Of a stretch of 64,000 nucleotides of DNA, positions 9,358 through 18,786 are shown piece by piece. Within the stretch, counting starts at the first letter, position 1. Every line of letters starts with the position of its first letter. Below the pieces are notes generated by a model, which saw only the letters and a program-made list of their open reading frames with translations, was not told the DNA's origin and searched no databases. Position numbers and translations under genes: made by a program. The stretch spans positions 53,456-117,455 of the forward strand of contig CAZDCK010000005.1 of assembly GCA_964503965.1 (NCBI GenBank), read 5' to 3'. This stretch comes from Eutrophocola sp964503965. Its GTDB lineage: Bacteria > Pseudomonadota > Gammaproteobacteria > Pseudomonadales > Pseudohongiellaceae.

Positions 9358-10161
9358 ATGTCCCACCAGAATTCATATCCGCTTATCGATATTGGGGCCA
9401 ACCTCAGCCATGAAAGTTTCGCGGCCGATCTTGACCAGGTTATTGATGAGGCTTTGCAGGTCGGGATCATACATATGGTCGTCACAGGAACGTCTGTCTC
9501 TGGTTCAGAGGCTGCAAGTTCTCTTTGTTCCCGCTACGGTGGTCTGTTATCGAGTACAGCTGGCATACATCCCCACGAAGCAGAGGAATGTAACAGTCAG
9601 GCTCTGGCAACTCTTGCCGCGCTTGCTGGCGAAAGTCATGTACTTGCCATGGGAGAAACCGGCCTGGATTACTTCAGGGACTTCTCACCAAGAGAAAGTC
9701 AGCGAGAGGCATTTGCCAGCCAGTTGGCTCAGGCTGCCGAGATGAATATGCCGGTTTTTCTCCACCAGCGAGATGGCCACCAGGACTTTATCGATATTCT
9801 CAGGAAGTATCGCAACAGTCTTCCCAAAGGGGTTGTTCACTGTTTTACGGGAACGGAAAGTGAACTCAGGGACTACCTTGATCTGGACATGCATATCGGC
9901 ATTACCGGCTGGATCTGTGATGAGAGACGCGGACACCACCTTCATGAGTTTGTCAGTCTGGTTCCCGAGAATCGACTAATGCTTGAAACGGATGCCCCCT
10001 ACCTCATGCCCAGAACAATCAGGCCGAAGCCAAAGACCCGGCGCAATATCCCTGCGAACCTGGTGTATGTCCTTCAGACAGTGGCCGCCTGTCTGGGTAA
10101 AAATGAAAAATATGTTGCTGAAATGACCACAGGGAACGCTGGGGATTTTTTCGGTCTGTAA
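9358..10161 (+). CDS. tatD: TatD-family metal-dependent DNase
   Basis: 267 aa, close to E. coli TatD (260 aa), a TIM-barrel metal-dependent hydrolase with 3'-5' exonuclease activity implicated in repair of oxidised DNA. Seen: PLIDIGANLSHESF at the N-terminus (DIGxN, where other TatD-like enzymes have HxH), GIHPHEAEE, GETGLDYFRDFSP, FLHQRDGH, HCFTGTESEL, GITGWICDERRG and ETDAPYLMP, which are the metal- and phosphate-binding motifs in the correct order. The ATG at 9358 was chosen; the frame is open to 9211, but the extra 49 residues are unlike the family. Confidence 0.93.
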   Translation: MSHQNSYPLIDIGANLSHESFAADLDQVIDEALQVGIIHMVVTGTSVSGSEAASSLCSRYGGLLSSTAGIHPHEAEECNSQALATLAALAGESHVLAMGETGLDYFRDFSPRESQREAFASQLAQAAEMNMPVFLHQRDGHQDFIDILRKYRNSLPKGVVHCFTGTESELRDYLDLDMHIGITGWICDERRGHHLHEFVSLVPENRLMLETDAPYLMPRTIRPKPKTRRNIPANLVYVLQTVAACLGKNEKYVAEMTTGNAGDFFGL

Positions 10162-10184
10162 ACTTTGCTATATTTTATGTAATT

Positions 10185-11188
10185 ATGAAAAAGCGGGATT
10201 TTCTGGCAGTACTGGCAGCAGGCGGGGGCATAACGTTCCTGTCTTCACGCCTGTATGGCCAGTACAAAAACAATCAGCTTTCATTTACAGACCTCCCGGC
10301 ACTCCCCGAACTTCTGCCCAACAGGACCAGTGATATTACGCTGGACAACTCCCAGCCTGACACTGCTGCCCGCATTATTGACGTCGCACCTGAAAATGAT
10401 CTGGAAGAAGGTTTCAAGCATACCGAGCGCCAGGTGGAAATGCCGATATTGACCAGATGGAAGAGGAAGAAGTCGATTTCTACCTGAAGAAAATACGGAA
10501 TTTTGACGGCGACTTTGCGGGTGATGTCTATCTCAGTGAAATTAATCAGTTATTACTCCAGCCGACTATACAAAGGCTTGAGCGTGTCCAGCGATTTATT
10601 GGTCACGGCAATTTCAATCTCATCGGTTTTGATGAAATGATTTACTTTGCCCGTAACTACGAGGAAATTGGCGCCTTTGATCCTGCTGAACTGGCCTTCA
10701 TGGAAAAAATCTTTTTCAATGACGCCACTGATTACGGTTTTTTCGGAGAAAAGGTCAATCCGGAACTGACTCACAGAATAATCTAGGCCGATGTCGAGAA
10801 AATAGGTGGCAGTGGTCATTATCTTCTCAAGGGAGATTCACTAAATCGCTATCAGCAGATACGCAGTGATGTCGGAGATAACCTGCTGCTGACATCCGGC
10901 ATACGCAATGTCGTCAAACAGATGCACCTCTTCCTGGCCAAAACACGCCAGTCCAACGGCAACCTGTCCAAGGCATCCCGCTCTCTTGCTCCACCCGGAT
11001 ATTCTTATCATGGTATCGGGGATTTTGATGTGGGCAAGCTGGGGCTCGGTGAAGCCAACTTTACCATCGACTTCTCCAATACAGAGGAATTCAAGCGCCT
11101 GATCACCCTGGGCTATGTGGATGTCCGCTACACAGACACCAACCGCTACGGGGTTCGCTACGAACCCTGGCATATCAAGATTATCTAG
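10185..11188 (+). pseudogene. M15 (VanY/D-Ala-D-Ala carboxypeptidase-like) peptidase, frameshifted and interrupted
   Basis: Three consecutive pieces form one protein. The first (from 10185) begins MKKRDFLAVLAAGGG, a Sec/Tat-like export signal. Near 10438-10440 the frame is lost; one extra A in GGAAATGCC would restore the reading as ...VENADIDQMEEEEVDF. The second piece runs to an in-frame TAG at 10784-10786, where CAG (Gln) would be one transition away. The third piece carries the zinc-peptidase motifs SYHGIGDFD (His and Asp ligands) and RYEPWHI (catalytic Glu, His ligand). The intact product would be about 334 aa, exported and acting on peptidoglycan stem peptides. The catalytic part is well preserved, so the damage is recent or a sequencing error. 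Confidence 0.8.
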
Positions 11189-11429
11189 GCGAGCAGAACG
11201 CCAGAAACTGCGCCTCGGTAAAAGGCCAGCCGAGTTCTTCCTCTTGGTCACGAAATTTCAATACCGGAATCCGTATGCCATAGCGGTCTATCAGCGCATC
11301 ATCCAGACTGATATCGTTCACTTCAAGGGTAATGTCCAGTGCCGCCAGGTGAGGTCCAATCAGCGCTTGGGCTGTTTCACACAAGTGACAGGCCGGTGTT
11401 GAATAAAGGATCAGTATACGTTGCTGCAT
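11181..11429 (-). CDS. Glutaredoxin-like thioredoxin-fold protein
   Basis: 82 aa from the ATG at 11429 (a GTG at 11444 would add five residues). The N-terminus is a thioredoxin-fold beta strand followed by the redox motif CHLC (LILYSTPACHLCETA), then a beta-alpha region with the cis-proline in GIRIPVLKF. It matches the small glutaredoxin-family (DUF836-type) proteins of unknown substrate. It converges on the broken M15 gene and overlaps its last 8 bases. Confidence 0.8.
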   Translation of the reverse strand: MQQRILILYSTPACHLCETAQALIGPHLAALDITLEVNDISLDDALIDRYGIRIPVLKFRDQEEELGWPFTEAQFLAFCSPR

Positions 11430-11602
11430 GATTCCTGAAAGCACCCAAATTCAGCCAAAAAAGTGAAGATACAGCAGACCCGGGGGGGCAGACAATAAAT
11501 TGCCACCACCAGCCCTGTTCATTACAGGGTCATTCACTATAGAATCGACTCTTTGCGGTCTTGCACCGCTCCAGCTTGCCGTTAGTAAAGAGTATTTTCT
11601 GC

Positions 11603-12562
11603 ATGACACAAATCGAAGTAATCACTACCCTGAAAAACTGGATGTCCCAACACATCATTGGCCAGGAGAAACTGGTCGATCGTCTGCTTATTGCCCTCCT
11701 CGCCGATGGCCACCTGTTGGTAGAAGGCGCGCCCGGACTTGCCAAGACCAAGGCAATCAAGAATCTCTCCGAAGGAATTGAGGGAGATTTTCATCGCATT
11801 CAGTTCACTCCCGACCTATTGCCCAGTGATATCACCGGCACTGAGATCTACAGGTCGGAAGATGGCAGCTTCCGTTTCCAGCACGGGCCCATCTTTCATA
11901 ACCTGGTACTGGCAGATGAAATCAACCGTGCACCAGCCAAGGTGCAATCTGCCCTGCTTGAGGCCATGGCCGAACATCAGGTCAGTGTGGGTCGTGAAAC
12001 GTTTGAGCTGCCAAAACTGTTCCTGGTGATGGCAACCCAAAACCCCATTGAGCAGGAAGGCACCTATCCCCTGCCGGAAGCCCAGCTGGACCGCTTCCTC
12101 ATGCATGTCACTGTGGGTTATCCGGACACAGATTCTGAACGGGAAATCCTGAACCTGGTTAGAAATGAGGCACGTAATATCGGTACCACACCGCCACAGG
12201 AAGTCTCCCAGGCAAATCTGTTTGAGGCCCGCCAGGAGGTCCTCAATATCCATATGGCAGAACCGGTGGAGGAATATATCCTGCAACTGGTAATGGCTAC
12301 CCGTAATCCAGGTCCTTACAGTGAGGAACTGGATAAATGGATTGATTTCGGTGCGAGCCCCAGGGGGACCATTGCCCTGGACCTCTGCTCGCGTGCGCAT
12401 GCCTGGCTCAAAGGCAATGATTTTGTCAGCCCTGAAGATATCCATGAAGTTTTCCATGATGTCCTGCGCCATCGCGTATTACTCAGTTTTGAGGCCGAAG
12501 CCGCTGGCGTTGATACAGATCTTGTCCTGACCAGGTTGCTTGAACTGGTGCCTTCGGCCTGA
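11603..12562 (+). CDS. MoxR-type AAA+ ATPase (Bat cluster)
   Basis: 319 aa from the ATG at 11603. Walker A is EGAPGLAKT (41-49), Walker B is LVLADEI (101-107), and the sensor region contains MATQNPIEQEGTYPLPEAQLDRF, split here as MATQNPIEQEGTYPL and PEAQLDRF. MoxR ATPases act as chaperones that remodel or activate partner proteins carrying von Willebrand A domains. This gene leads a co-directional operon with DUF58, DUF4381, two VWA proteins and BatD, the standard partners. An upstream in-frame start at 11561 gives 14 unconserved residues, so it was not used. Confidence 0.93.
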   Translation: MTQIEVITTLKNWMSQHIIGQEKLVDRLLIALLADGHLLVEGAPGLAKTKAIKNLSEGIEGDFHRIQFTPDLLPSDITGTEIYRSEDGSFRFQHGPIFHNLVLADEINRAPAKVQSALLEAMAEHQVSVGRETFELPKLFLVMATQNPIEQEGTYPLPEAQLDRFLMHVTVGYPDTDSEREILNLVRNEARNIGTTPPQEVSQANLFEARQEVLNIHMAEPVEEYILQLVMATRNPGPYSEELDKWIDFGASPRGTIALDLCSRAHAWLKGNDFVSPEDIHEVFHDVLRHRVLLSFEAEAAGVDTDLVLTRLLELVPSA

Positions 12563-12635
12563 ACCCCTGGCATCTGTTGAAACGATGCCAGCAGCAAACG
12601 CCGTGTAATTCAAACAATCTCATCAGGAATCAAGG

Positions 12636-13601
12636 GTGTCACGTAAAAGGCAACTAAATACCAGGCAGGACAAGTATCGCAGTCGAGGCGCCTTCATCAC
12701 TCTCGAGCAACTGTTTGACCAGCGCCATGTCGCCAAATCCCTTGAGCTGGATTATCAGTCCCGCTCCCGCCTGGGCATGTCCGGATCACATATATCCAAG
12801 CAGAAAGGTCGTGGCGTCGATTTCGAGGAATTCCGTGCTTACCAACCCGGTGATGATATTCGCCAGATTGACTGGCGCGTGACCGCACGCACCGGACGCC
12901 CCTTCACCAAGGTATTCAGGGAAGAACGGGAACGTCCCGTGATAGTGGGCTGCGACCAGAGTCATAACATGTTCTTTGGCAGCCAGGTCGCATTCAAGTC
13001 TGTCCTGGCTGCTGAAGCGGCGGCGATTATCTGCTGGACCACTGTCGATAATGGTGACCGGGTTGGTGGAGTGGTGTTTGATGATACCCATCAGGAACTG
13101 GTAAAACCCAAACGCAGCAAACGCTCTGCCCTCCGGTTCCTGGACACCCTCGCCCGTTATAACCAGAACCTGGTTGAGCATCATATTGAAAACCCCGCGG
13201 ATGCCCCCAATTATTTGCTAATGGCTCTGGAGCAGATGTACAGGATCACCCGCCCGGGATCCAATGTGTACCTGATCAGTGACTTCCAGAAATTTGATGA
13301 ACAATGCCGACGCTATCTTCACCAATTGGCCATTCACAACAGTGTCACCTGTATCTTCGTCTATGATGCACTTGAGGAGAATCTGCCAATTCCCGGTGTC
13401 TACAGCATTACGGACGGACAGGAACGCAGCACAATCAATACTTACAAGAAAAGCGTGAGAAACCTGTATCACGAGCAGTTTGAAGTCAGACTTTCCCAAC
13501 TCACTGACGCATTCAACAAAATGAAAGTCCCCATGATCACCCTGAGAACCGATCAGGTAGTACTGGACCAACTGGAAACATGGAAGCAGAAGATCCGTTA
13601 A
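12636..13601 (+). CDS. DUF58 protein (MoxR partner, VWA-like fold)
   Basis: 321 aa starting at GTG. It carries the DUF58 signature GRGVDFEEFRAYQPGDDIR followed by IDWRVTARTGRPFTKVF. The C-terminal part has a von Willebrand A-like core in which the usual DxSxS metal site reads DQSHN, so metal binding may be weakened. No membrane segment is evident, so it is probably cytoplasmic. Its partner MoxR lies 73 bp upstream, and DUF4381 overlaps its end by 22 bp, indicating translational coupling. Confidence 0.9.
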   Translation: MSRKRQLNTRQDKYRSRGAFITLEQLFDQRHVAKSLELDYQSRSRLGMSGSHISKQKGRGVDFEEFRAYQPGDDIRQIDWRVTARTGRPFTKVFREERERPVIVGCDQSHNMFFGSQVAFKSVLAAEAAAIICWTTVDNGDRVGGVVFDDTHQELVKPKRSKRSALRFLDTLARYNQNLVEHHIENPADAPNYLLMALEQMYRITRPGSNVYLISDFQKFDEQCRRYLHQLAIHNSVTCIFVYDALEENLPIPGVYSITDGQERSTINTYKKSVRNLYHEQFEVRLSQLTDAFNKMKVPMITLRTDQVVLDQLETWKQKIR

Positions 13602-14119
13602 GCCAGCTGAAGGATATTCATATCCCGGAAGCGGTCACATTCTGGCCTCCAGCGCCCGGCTGGTGGCTTTTGCTTGCGCTTGCACTTGTCGGGCTGGCTT
13701 TCCTGTGCCGACACCTCCTGGCCAACATGCTGGAACGTCGAAGGCTCGGCATGGTTCTCTCCGAGCTCGACAGGGCACTGCAGACTTACAGTGAAGAATC
13801 GGCATTTGACCATAAGCGAAACCAGGCCGGCCTGGATTATCTGGCTTCTGTAAATAATATACTGAAACGTGTAGCACAGACCCGTTTGCCGGAAACGGAC
13901 AGCGCACTGCTGACAGGAAAATCCTGGCTGGCATTTCTCGACCAGCATGGGGGGAATTCGAATTTCACCGGCGGCCCCGGGCAACCCCTGGGGGATGCTG
14001 TCTACCGGAGAAATTTTGAAGGCGATGTCCGGGCCCTTCATGAAGTAGCCAGTGCCTGGATAGAACACTGCTACACACGAAAAACGCACACTGTCTCCAA
14101 CAAGGAGTCAGTGGCATGA
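13580..14119 (+). CDS. DUF4381 membrane protein
   Basis: 179 aa with the DUF4381 pattern: a short N-terminal segment ending PLSQLKDIHIPEAV, a tryptophan/proline-rich turn (FWPPAPGWW), one hydrophobic helix (about 28-50: LLLALALVGLAFLCRHLLA) and a helical cytoplasmic tail. The family is found almost only in MoxR/VWA operons, where it is thought to be a membrane component of the complex; its biochemical role is unknown. It overlaps DUF58 upstream by 22 bp and the first VWA gene downstream by 4 bp (ATGA). Confidence 0.85.
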   Translation: MEAEDPLSQLKDIHIPEAVTFWPPAPGWWLLLALALVGLAFLCRHLLANMLERRRLGMVLSELDRALQTYSEESAFDHKRNQAGLDYLASVNNILKRVAQTRLPETDSALLTGKSWLAFLDQHGGNSNFTGGPGQPLGDAVYRRNFEGDVRALHEVASAWIEHCYTRKTHTVSNKESVA

Positions 14120-15174
14120 TCCAGATCCTTTGGCCTTGGGTATTTGCCCTTTTACCACTCCCCTGGCTTTGCCACAGACTGCTTCCCCGTGCAGCGAACA
14201 AGGATGCCTCCCTGTATGTCCCCTTCTTCAGGTCCCTCTCCAGGATAGAAACAGTCTCTCCGCGTGTGGGTGCCCGTAACCGATTGCTTGCGCTGCTGGC
14301 GATTATTGCCTGGCTGCTGCTGGTGATCGCAGCCAGTCGTCCGCAATGGATCGGCGAACCGATTCAACTACCTACTACAGGGCGTGATCTCATGCTTGCC
14401 GTGGATATTTCCGGCTCCATGGAAGCCCAGGATATTCAACTGGGCGGGCAGAATGCCACACGCCTTCAGGTGGTTAAATCAGTGGTGGGTGATTTTGTCG
14501 AAAGACGTACCGGCGATCGCCTTGGATTAATACTTTTTGCCGCAAGAGCGTATACACAATCTCCCCTCACTTTTGACCGTGAGACTGTTGAAACGCTGCT
14601 TTATGAAGCTGAAATAGGCATTATTGAGGAAAATGCGACGGCCATAGGAGATTCCATTGGTCTTGGTGTCAAACATCTCAGGGAGCGACCTGAAGCCAGC
14701 AGAATACTGATTCTTCTTACTGACGGGGTGAATAATGCCGGTGAAGTATCTCCGCTACAGGCTGGTCAACTGGCCTCAAGGGAGAGTATTCGGATCTACA
14801 CGATTGGTATCGGGGCAGATGCCTCAACCGCTAATTCCCTCTTCGGACCCAGGACCATCAATCCTTCCGCAGACCTGGATGAAGATACACTTACCAAGAT
14901 TGCTGAAGATACCGGGGGACGTTATTTCCGGGCCAGGAATCGTGAGGAACTGGAACAGATCTATGAGCTCCTGGATGAGCTTGAACCTGTCGAGCAGGAA
15001 GCTGAAACATTCCGGCCTACCACTGCCCTGTTTTACTGGCCATTGGGTGCCGGACTCGCCCTGAGCTTCCTCATTGCCCTGTTGCGACTGCCGTGGTCCA
15101 TACTTCTGGCCACAGGCAAAGCAGGACAGGATGAAAGCGAAACGGTGGAATTACGGGGAGAAGTGAAAGCATGA
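14116..15174 (+). CDS. VWA-domain membrane protein, BatA-like
   Basis: 352 aa. Two N-terminal membrane segments (about 5-24 and 56-75) are followed by a von Willebrand A domain with an intact metal-ion-dependent adhesion site, D97-I-S-G-S101, and a C-terminal membrane helix (about 307-335). The topology puts the VWA domain in the periplasm. BatA-type proteins act with BatB, BatC and BatD in aerotolerance and envelope-stress functions; the exact reaction is unknown. The start overlaps the DUF4381 stop by 4 bp. Confidence 0.88.
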   Translation: MIQILWPWVFALLPLPWLCHRLLPRAANKDASLYVPFFRSLSRIETVSPRVGARNRLLALLAIIAWLLLVIAASRPQWIGEPIQLPTTGRDLMLAVDISGSMEAQDIQLGGQNATRLQVVKSVVGDFVERRTGDRLGLILFAARAYTQSPLTFDRETVETLLYEAEIGIIEENATAIGDSIGLGVKHLRERPEASRILILLTDGVNNAGEVSPLQAGQLASRESIRIYTIGIGADASTANSLFGPRTINPSADLDEDTLTKIAEDTGGRYFRARNREELEQIYELLDELEPVEQEAETFRPTTALFYWPLGAGLALSFLIALLRLPWSILLATGKAGQDESETVELRGEVKA

Positions 15175-16976
15175 TGTCACTGCTGCCAGCTGAATTCGTG
15201 GAAAACTTCCACCTCCTACGCCCATTGTTTCTCTATGGACTGATTCCGGCACTCATCGTTGTCTTTTTGCTGCTGTTTATCCAGAGCAACAGAAGCACCT
15301 GGACCAGGGCTATTGATCCTTCCCTCTTGCCCTTCCTGCTGGACAAGAATGCGTCACCCAGAGCCACTTACCCGGTGTTCGGGCTTCTCCTGTTATGGAC
15401 ACTCGGCATCCTGGCACTGGCAGGGCCTGTGTGGGAGAAAATTCCGGTCCCGGTTCAGGAGCGTGAAGATGCCCTGGTGATAGTCGCCGATATGTCACTC
15501 TCCATGTACGCCAATGATGTGGCGCCTAATCGGGCAGTCAGGGCTCAACGCAAGATTATTGATATCCTCAACCAGCGCCGGGATGAAGGTCAAACTGCCC
15601 TGGTTGTATACGCTGGAGATGCTCACGCGGTCACACCACTGACCGATGACGTGGAAACCATCAACAACCTGGTACCTTCACTTCAACCTGACATCATGCC
15701 AATCGCGGGCAGCAAGCCAGAAACCGGTATTGCACTGGCTATTGAGCTGCTTGAGAACAGTGCCCTGCCCCAGGCACAGATCATTCTGCTCACAGACGGT
15801 ATTGCCAATGATGATGTTGGGGCAATCAGGAACCTTATGGAGGATACCCAGCACACCCTCTCCGTTCTGGGTATCGGGACAGAACAGGGAGCCCCTATTC
15901 CTCAGGCAGATGGCGGCTTCCTCCGCGATAGCAGCAATGCCATCGTCATTCCTCGCCTGGAGCGCAGCCGTCTGCAGCAACTGGCCAGTACCACTAATGG
16001 TCGCTATGCCGATGCCCTGTTAACCGATGAAGATATTAATTATCTTCTGGACGAAAGTATTTTTGATGAAAATGAAAATCTCGTGGATGTCGAAAGGGAA
16101 TTTGATATCTGGTATGAAGCCGGCCCCTGGCTTTTATTGCTGGTTCTGCCACTGGCAGCCCTCTCATTTCGACGTGGCTGGCTTCTTGGTGTGGTACTTG
16201 CGGTCGCTTTCATTCCGGAAAAGGACGCGTATGCCTGGGAGTTCAGGGATCTGTGGATCAAAAAAGATTCCCAGGGAGCAACCGCATTTTCAGTAGAAAA
16301 CTATGAAGAAGCCGCCAATCTATTTGAGGATCAACAATGGCGTGCAGCCGCTAATTACCGTAATGGCAGCTTTGAAAACACAGTAGCTGACCTGTCCGCC
16401 CTTGAAACTGCCGATGCCCACTACAATCGAGGCAATGCACTGGCCAGGCTGGATCGCTACCCGGAAGCCATCGCCGCTTATGAGCAGGCCCTGGCACTGC
16501 AGCCTGACCATGAGGACGCGCAATTTAACAAGGAACTGCTTGAAAAGCTTCTTGAAGAGCAGCAACAGGAACAGGAACAGCAGCAAAACAGCGAAGGTGA
16601 AAACGAGAACCAGGATCAGCAGGAAGGCGAGCAGCAGGAACAACAAAACCAGGATCAACAACAAAGCCAGGATCAACAGCAGTCGGAACAGTCTGACCAG
16701 CAGCAGGAACAGGAACAACAACAGAGCCAGGATCAACAGCAATCGGAGGAAGACAGTGAGTCTGAGCCCCAGGAGCAGGAAATGCCTGAGCCACAGGATG
16801 GGGAAGAATCGGATTCCGAAGAAGAACAGGCTATGCAACAATGGCTACGCCGGATACCGGATGATCCTGGTGAATTGCTGAGAAGAAAATTTCAGTATCA
16901 GGCTGCCAGGCAGCGCTATGAGGCAATCCAGAACCCTAACCTGGCCGAACAGGAAGCAAACGAACCACAATGGTAA
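15171..16976 (+). CDS. VWA-TPR membrane protein, BatB-BatC fusion
   Basis: 601 aa with two N-terminal membrane helices (about 18-37 and 68-86), a VWA domain whose metal site reads D107-M-S-L-S111, a third membrane region (about 312-345), and then a TPR unit (about 385-450, with the pattern AHYNRGNALARLDRYPEAIA). After that comes a long glutamine/glutamate-rich low-complexity stretch (about 460-545) and a short C-terminal block. BatB and BatC are separate proteins in Bacteroides but are commonly fused in gammaproteobacteria. The Q/E-rich linker is encoded mainly by CAG/CAA and GAA/GAG codons. It overlaps the BatA gene by 4 bp and the BatD gene by 7 bp. Confidence 0.88.
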   Translation: MMSLLPAEFVENFHLLRPLFLYGLIPALIVVFLLLFIQSNRSTWTRAIDPSLLPFLLDKNASPRATYPVFGLLLLWTLGILALAGPVWEKIPVPVQEREDALVIVADMSLSMYANDVAPNRAVRAQRKIIDILNQRRDEGQTALVVYAGDAHAVTPLTDDVETINNLVPSLQPDIMPIAGSKPETGIALAIELLENSALPQAQIILLTDGIANDDVGAIRNLMEDTQHTLSVLGIGTEQGAPIPQADGGFLRDSSNAIVIPRLERSRLQQLASTTNGRYADALLTDEDINYLLDESIFDENENLVDVEREFDIWYEAGPWLLLLVLPLAALSFRRGWLLGVVLAVAFIPEKDAYAWEFRDLWIKKDSQGATAFSVENYEEAANLFEDQQWRAAANYRNGSFENTVADLSALETADAHYNRGNALARLDRYPEAIAAYEQALALQPDHEDAQFNKELLEKLLEEQQQEQEQQQNSEGENENQDQQEGEQQEQQNQDQQQSQDQQQSEQSDQQQEQEQQQSQDQQQSEEDSESEPQEQEMPEPQDGEESDSEEEQAMQQWLRRIPDDPGELLRRKFQYQAARQRYEAIQNPNLAEQEANEPQW

Positions 16977-18763
16977 AACGATTACTCCATATACTTCTCA
17001 TGGGCGCGGCATTGCTGGCAGGTTTTGCCACAACAACACTTGCCCAGCCTTCTTCTGATCCACAGCCACTCAGTGCGTTTGTCGATCGAAATGAAATCAC
17101 CTTGAATGAAGTTCTCACCCTGACAATTCGGGTAGACAACTCTCTGGGGAACAGTCGCCCGTCCCTGACAGCACTCAATCGCGACTTTGAGACTATTGGC
17201 AATATCAGCACCCGAAGTTCATATTCCAATATTAATGGCACAGTGCAGTCTTTCGTGGACTATATCGTCCGTCTTCGACCCAGGAGTACTGGCACTCTTA
17301 CAATTCCGGCATTTCGTATTGGTAGTGAAGTGACATCGCCAATCAGGGTGTCCGTTGGCGAAGCCGATCAGGTTAGCAGTGCTGGTGACAGCGAGATTTT
17401 TATTGAATCCACGGTTAGCAAGGAACAGGTCTATGTGCAGGAGCAATTGCTGTACACCATCAAACTGTATTACTCCATCAGCTTTGACCAGGGAGCCCAA
17501 CTGACCTCTCCCCAGGTAGCAGATTCCGTAGTACAACAGCTTGGTAGCGACGAAACCTATTCAGAAATCATTGACGGTATTCGCTACAACGTGACAGAAC
17601 GCCGCTTTGTTGTTTTTCCGCAGGGTAGCGGACAATTAACCATTCCTCCTGTCTATTTTACCGCCACGGTAGGCCGCCGGGGGGGGCTCACCCGTTTTTT
17701 CAATAACCGAACCAGTGTTCGTGAAATCAATCTGGCCAGTGACACCCACAATATTGATGTACTGGGTAAACCGGCAGATTTCCCTGAAGGCACCTGGTTG
17801 CCAGCCACCGATGTGAGTATAGAAGAAAGCTGGAGCGGACCGGTGGACAGCCTGACCGTCGGAGAATCTGTGACCAGGAATATCCGTATTTCCGCCACGG
17901 GACTCAGCAGCTCTCTCCTGCCCGGTATTACGTATGAAGATATGGACGGTCTGAAATTCTATCCGGACCAACCAGTCAGCGAAGACTCAGCCACTGAAAC
18001 CGGAGTCAGCGGCATTCGTTCTGAAGGCACGGCTATAGTACCTTCACAACCAGGCGAGTTTGTCATCCCTGAAATTGTTATACCCTGGTGGAATACTGTC
18101 ACCAACACCCTGGAAAATGCTGTCATACCTGCGAGAACCATTTCAGTAGTAGCCGGCAGCAACCAGGTGACAAGTACACCAGGCAGTTTTGCTATTCCCG
18201 GCAACCCCGCGACAGATGCCATACCGGTGCCGAATATACAGGGATCAGCCAGTATGCCTGCCAGCCAGACATCCGGGCTTTATCTGTTCTGGATTACTGC
18301 TACGGCGGTGTTTGCTGCAGCCTGGTTGTTTTCCACAGCCATGTGGCTAAGGAGCAGGCGTATGCTGGCCTACTCGATAACTACGACGCCATCCATAAAT
18401 GGGCAACGCCAACAGTCTGCCAGGCCCCCTGTCTCTCCCAATGCCGAAACAGCCCTGAAACTCCTCAATACGGCGATCAGCAACGGCTCCCCTCCAGAGA
18501 TTCGCCATCGCCTGATTCAATGGGGACAGGCACTGTTTCCGGACAGCAATATCATGACACTAACCCATCTGAGCCAGCGCTGTAAGGATACATCCCTTGA
18601 TGGGCAACTGCAGGCCATTGAGCAGGCTCTGTATAGTGAACAGAAAGAAACAGCCTTCACACCCGTAGATCTTGCTGGCATCGTGAGCCGCTTGCACAAG
18701 GGTCATAAAAACCGAAGGTCCAGCGCTAAGGATCACACTCTTCCGCCCCTTTACAAAAACTGA
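16970..18763 (+). CDS. BatD (oxygen-tolerance) family protein
   Basis: 597 aa. A signal peptide (about 1-25, ending TLA-QP) leads into tandem immunoglobulin-like periplasmic domains, starting PLSAFVDRNEITLNEVLTL, and a membrane helix at about 435-457 (LYLFWITATAVFAAAWLF) with a cytoplasmic tail. That is the BatD layout. It closes the MoxR operon and probably presents the periplasmic VWA proteins with a scaffold; the biochemical function of BatD is not established. The ATG lies inside the end of the preceding gene (ATGGTAA overlap). Confidence 0.88.
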   Translation: MVKRLLHILLMGAALLAGFATTTLAQPSSDPQPLSAFVDRNEITLNEVLTLTIRVDNSLGNSRPSLTALNRDFETIGNISTRSSYSNINGTVQSFVDYIVRLRPRSTGTLTIPAFRIGSEVTSPIRVSVGEADQVSSAGDSEIFIESTVSKEQVYVQEQLLYTIKLYYSISFDQGAQLTSPQVADSVVQQLGSDETYSEIIDGIRYNVTERRFVVFPQGSGQLTIPPVYFTATVGRRGGLTRFFNNRTSVREINLASDTHNIDVLGKPADFPEGTWLPATDVSIEESWSGPVDSLTVGESVTRNIRISATGLSSSLLPGITYEDMDGLKFYPDQPVSEDSATETGVSGIRSEGTAIVPSQPGEFVIPEIVIPWWNTVTNTLENAVIPARTISVVAGSNQVTSTPGSFAIPGNPATDAIPVPNIQGSASMPASQTSGLYLFWITATAVFAAAWLFSTAMWLRSRRMLAYSITTTPSINGQRQQSARPPVSPNAETALKLLNTAISNGSPPEIRHRLIQWGQALFPDSNIMTLTHLSQRCKDTSLDGQLQAIEQALYSEQKETAFTPVDLAGIVSRLHKGHKNRRSSAKDHTLPPLYKN

Positions 18764-18786
18764 TCATTCACTGGAGCAAAAGCAGC

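Noticed and set aside
10784..10786. TAG read as a recoded amino acid in the M15 gene
   Set aside because: There is also a frameshift upstream, and CAG to TAG is a simple transition; damage or error is simpler than recoding.
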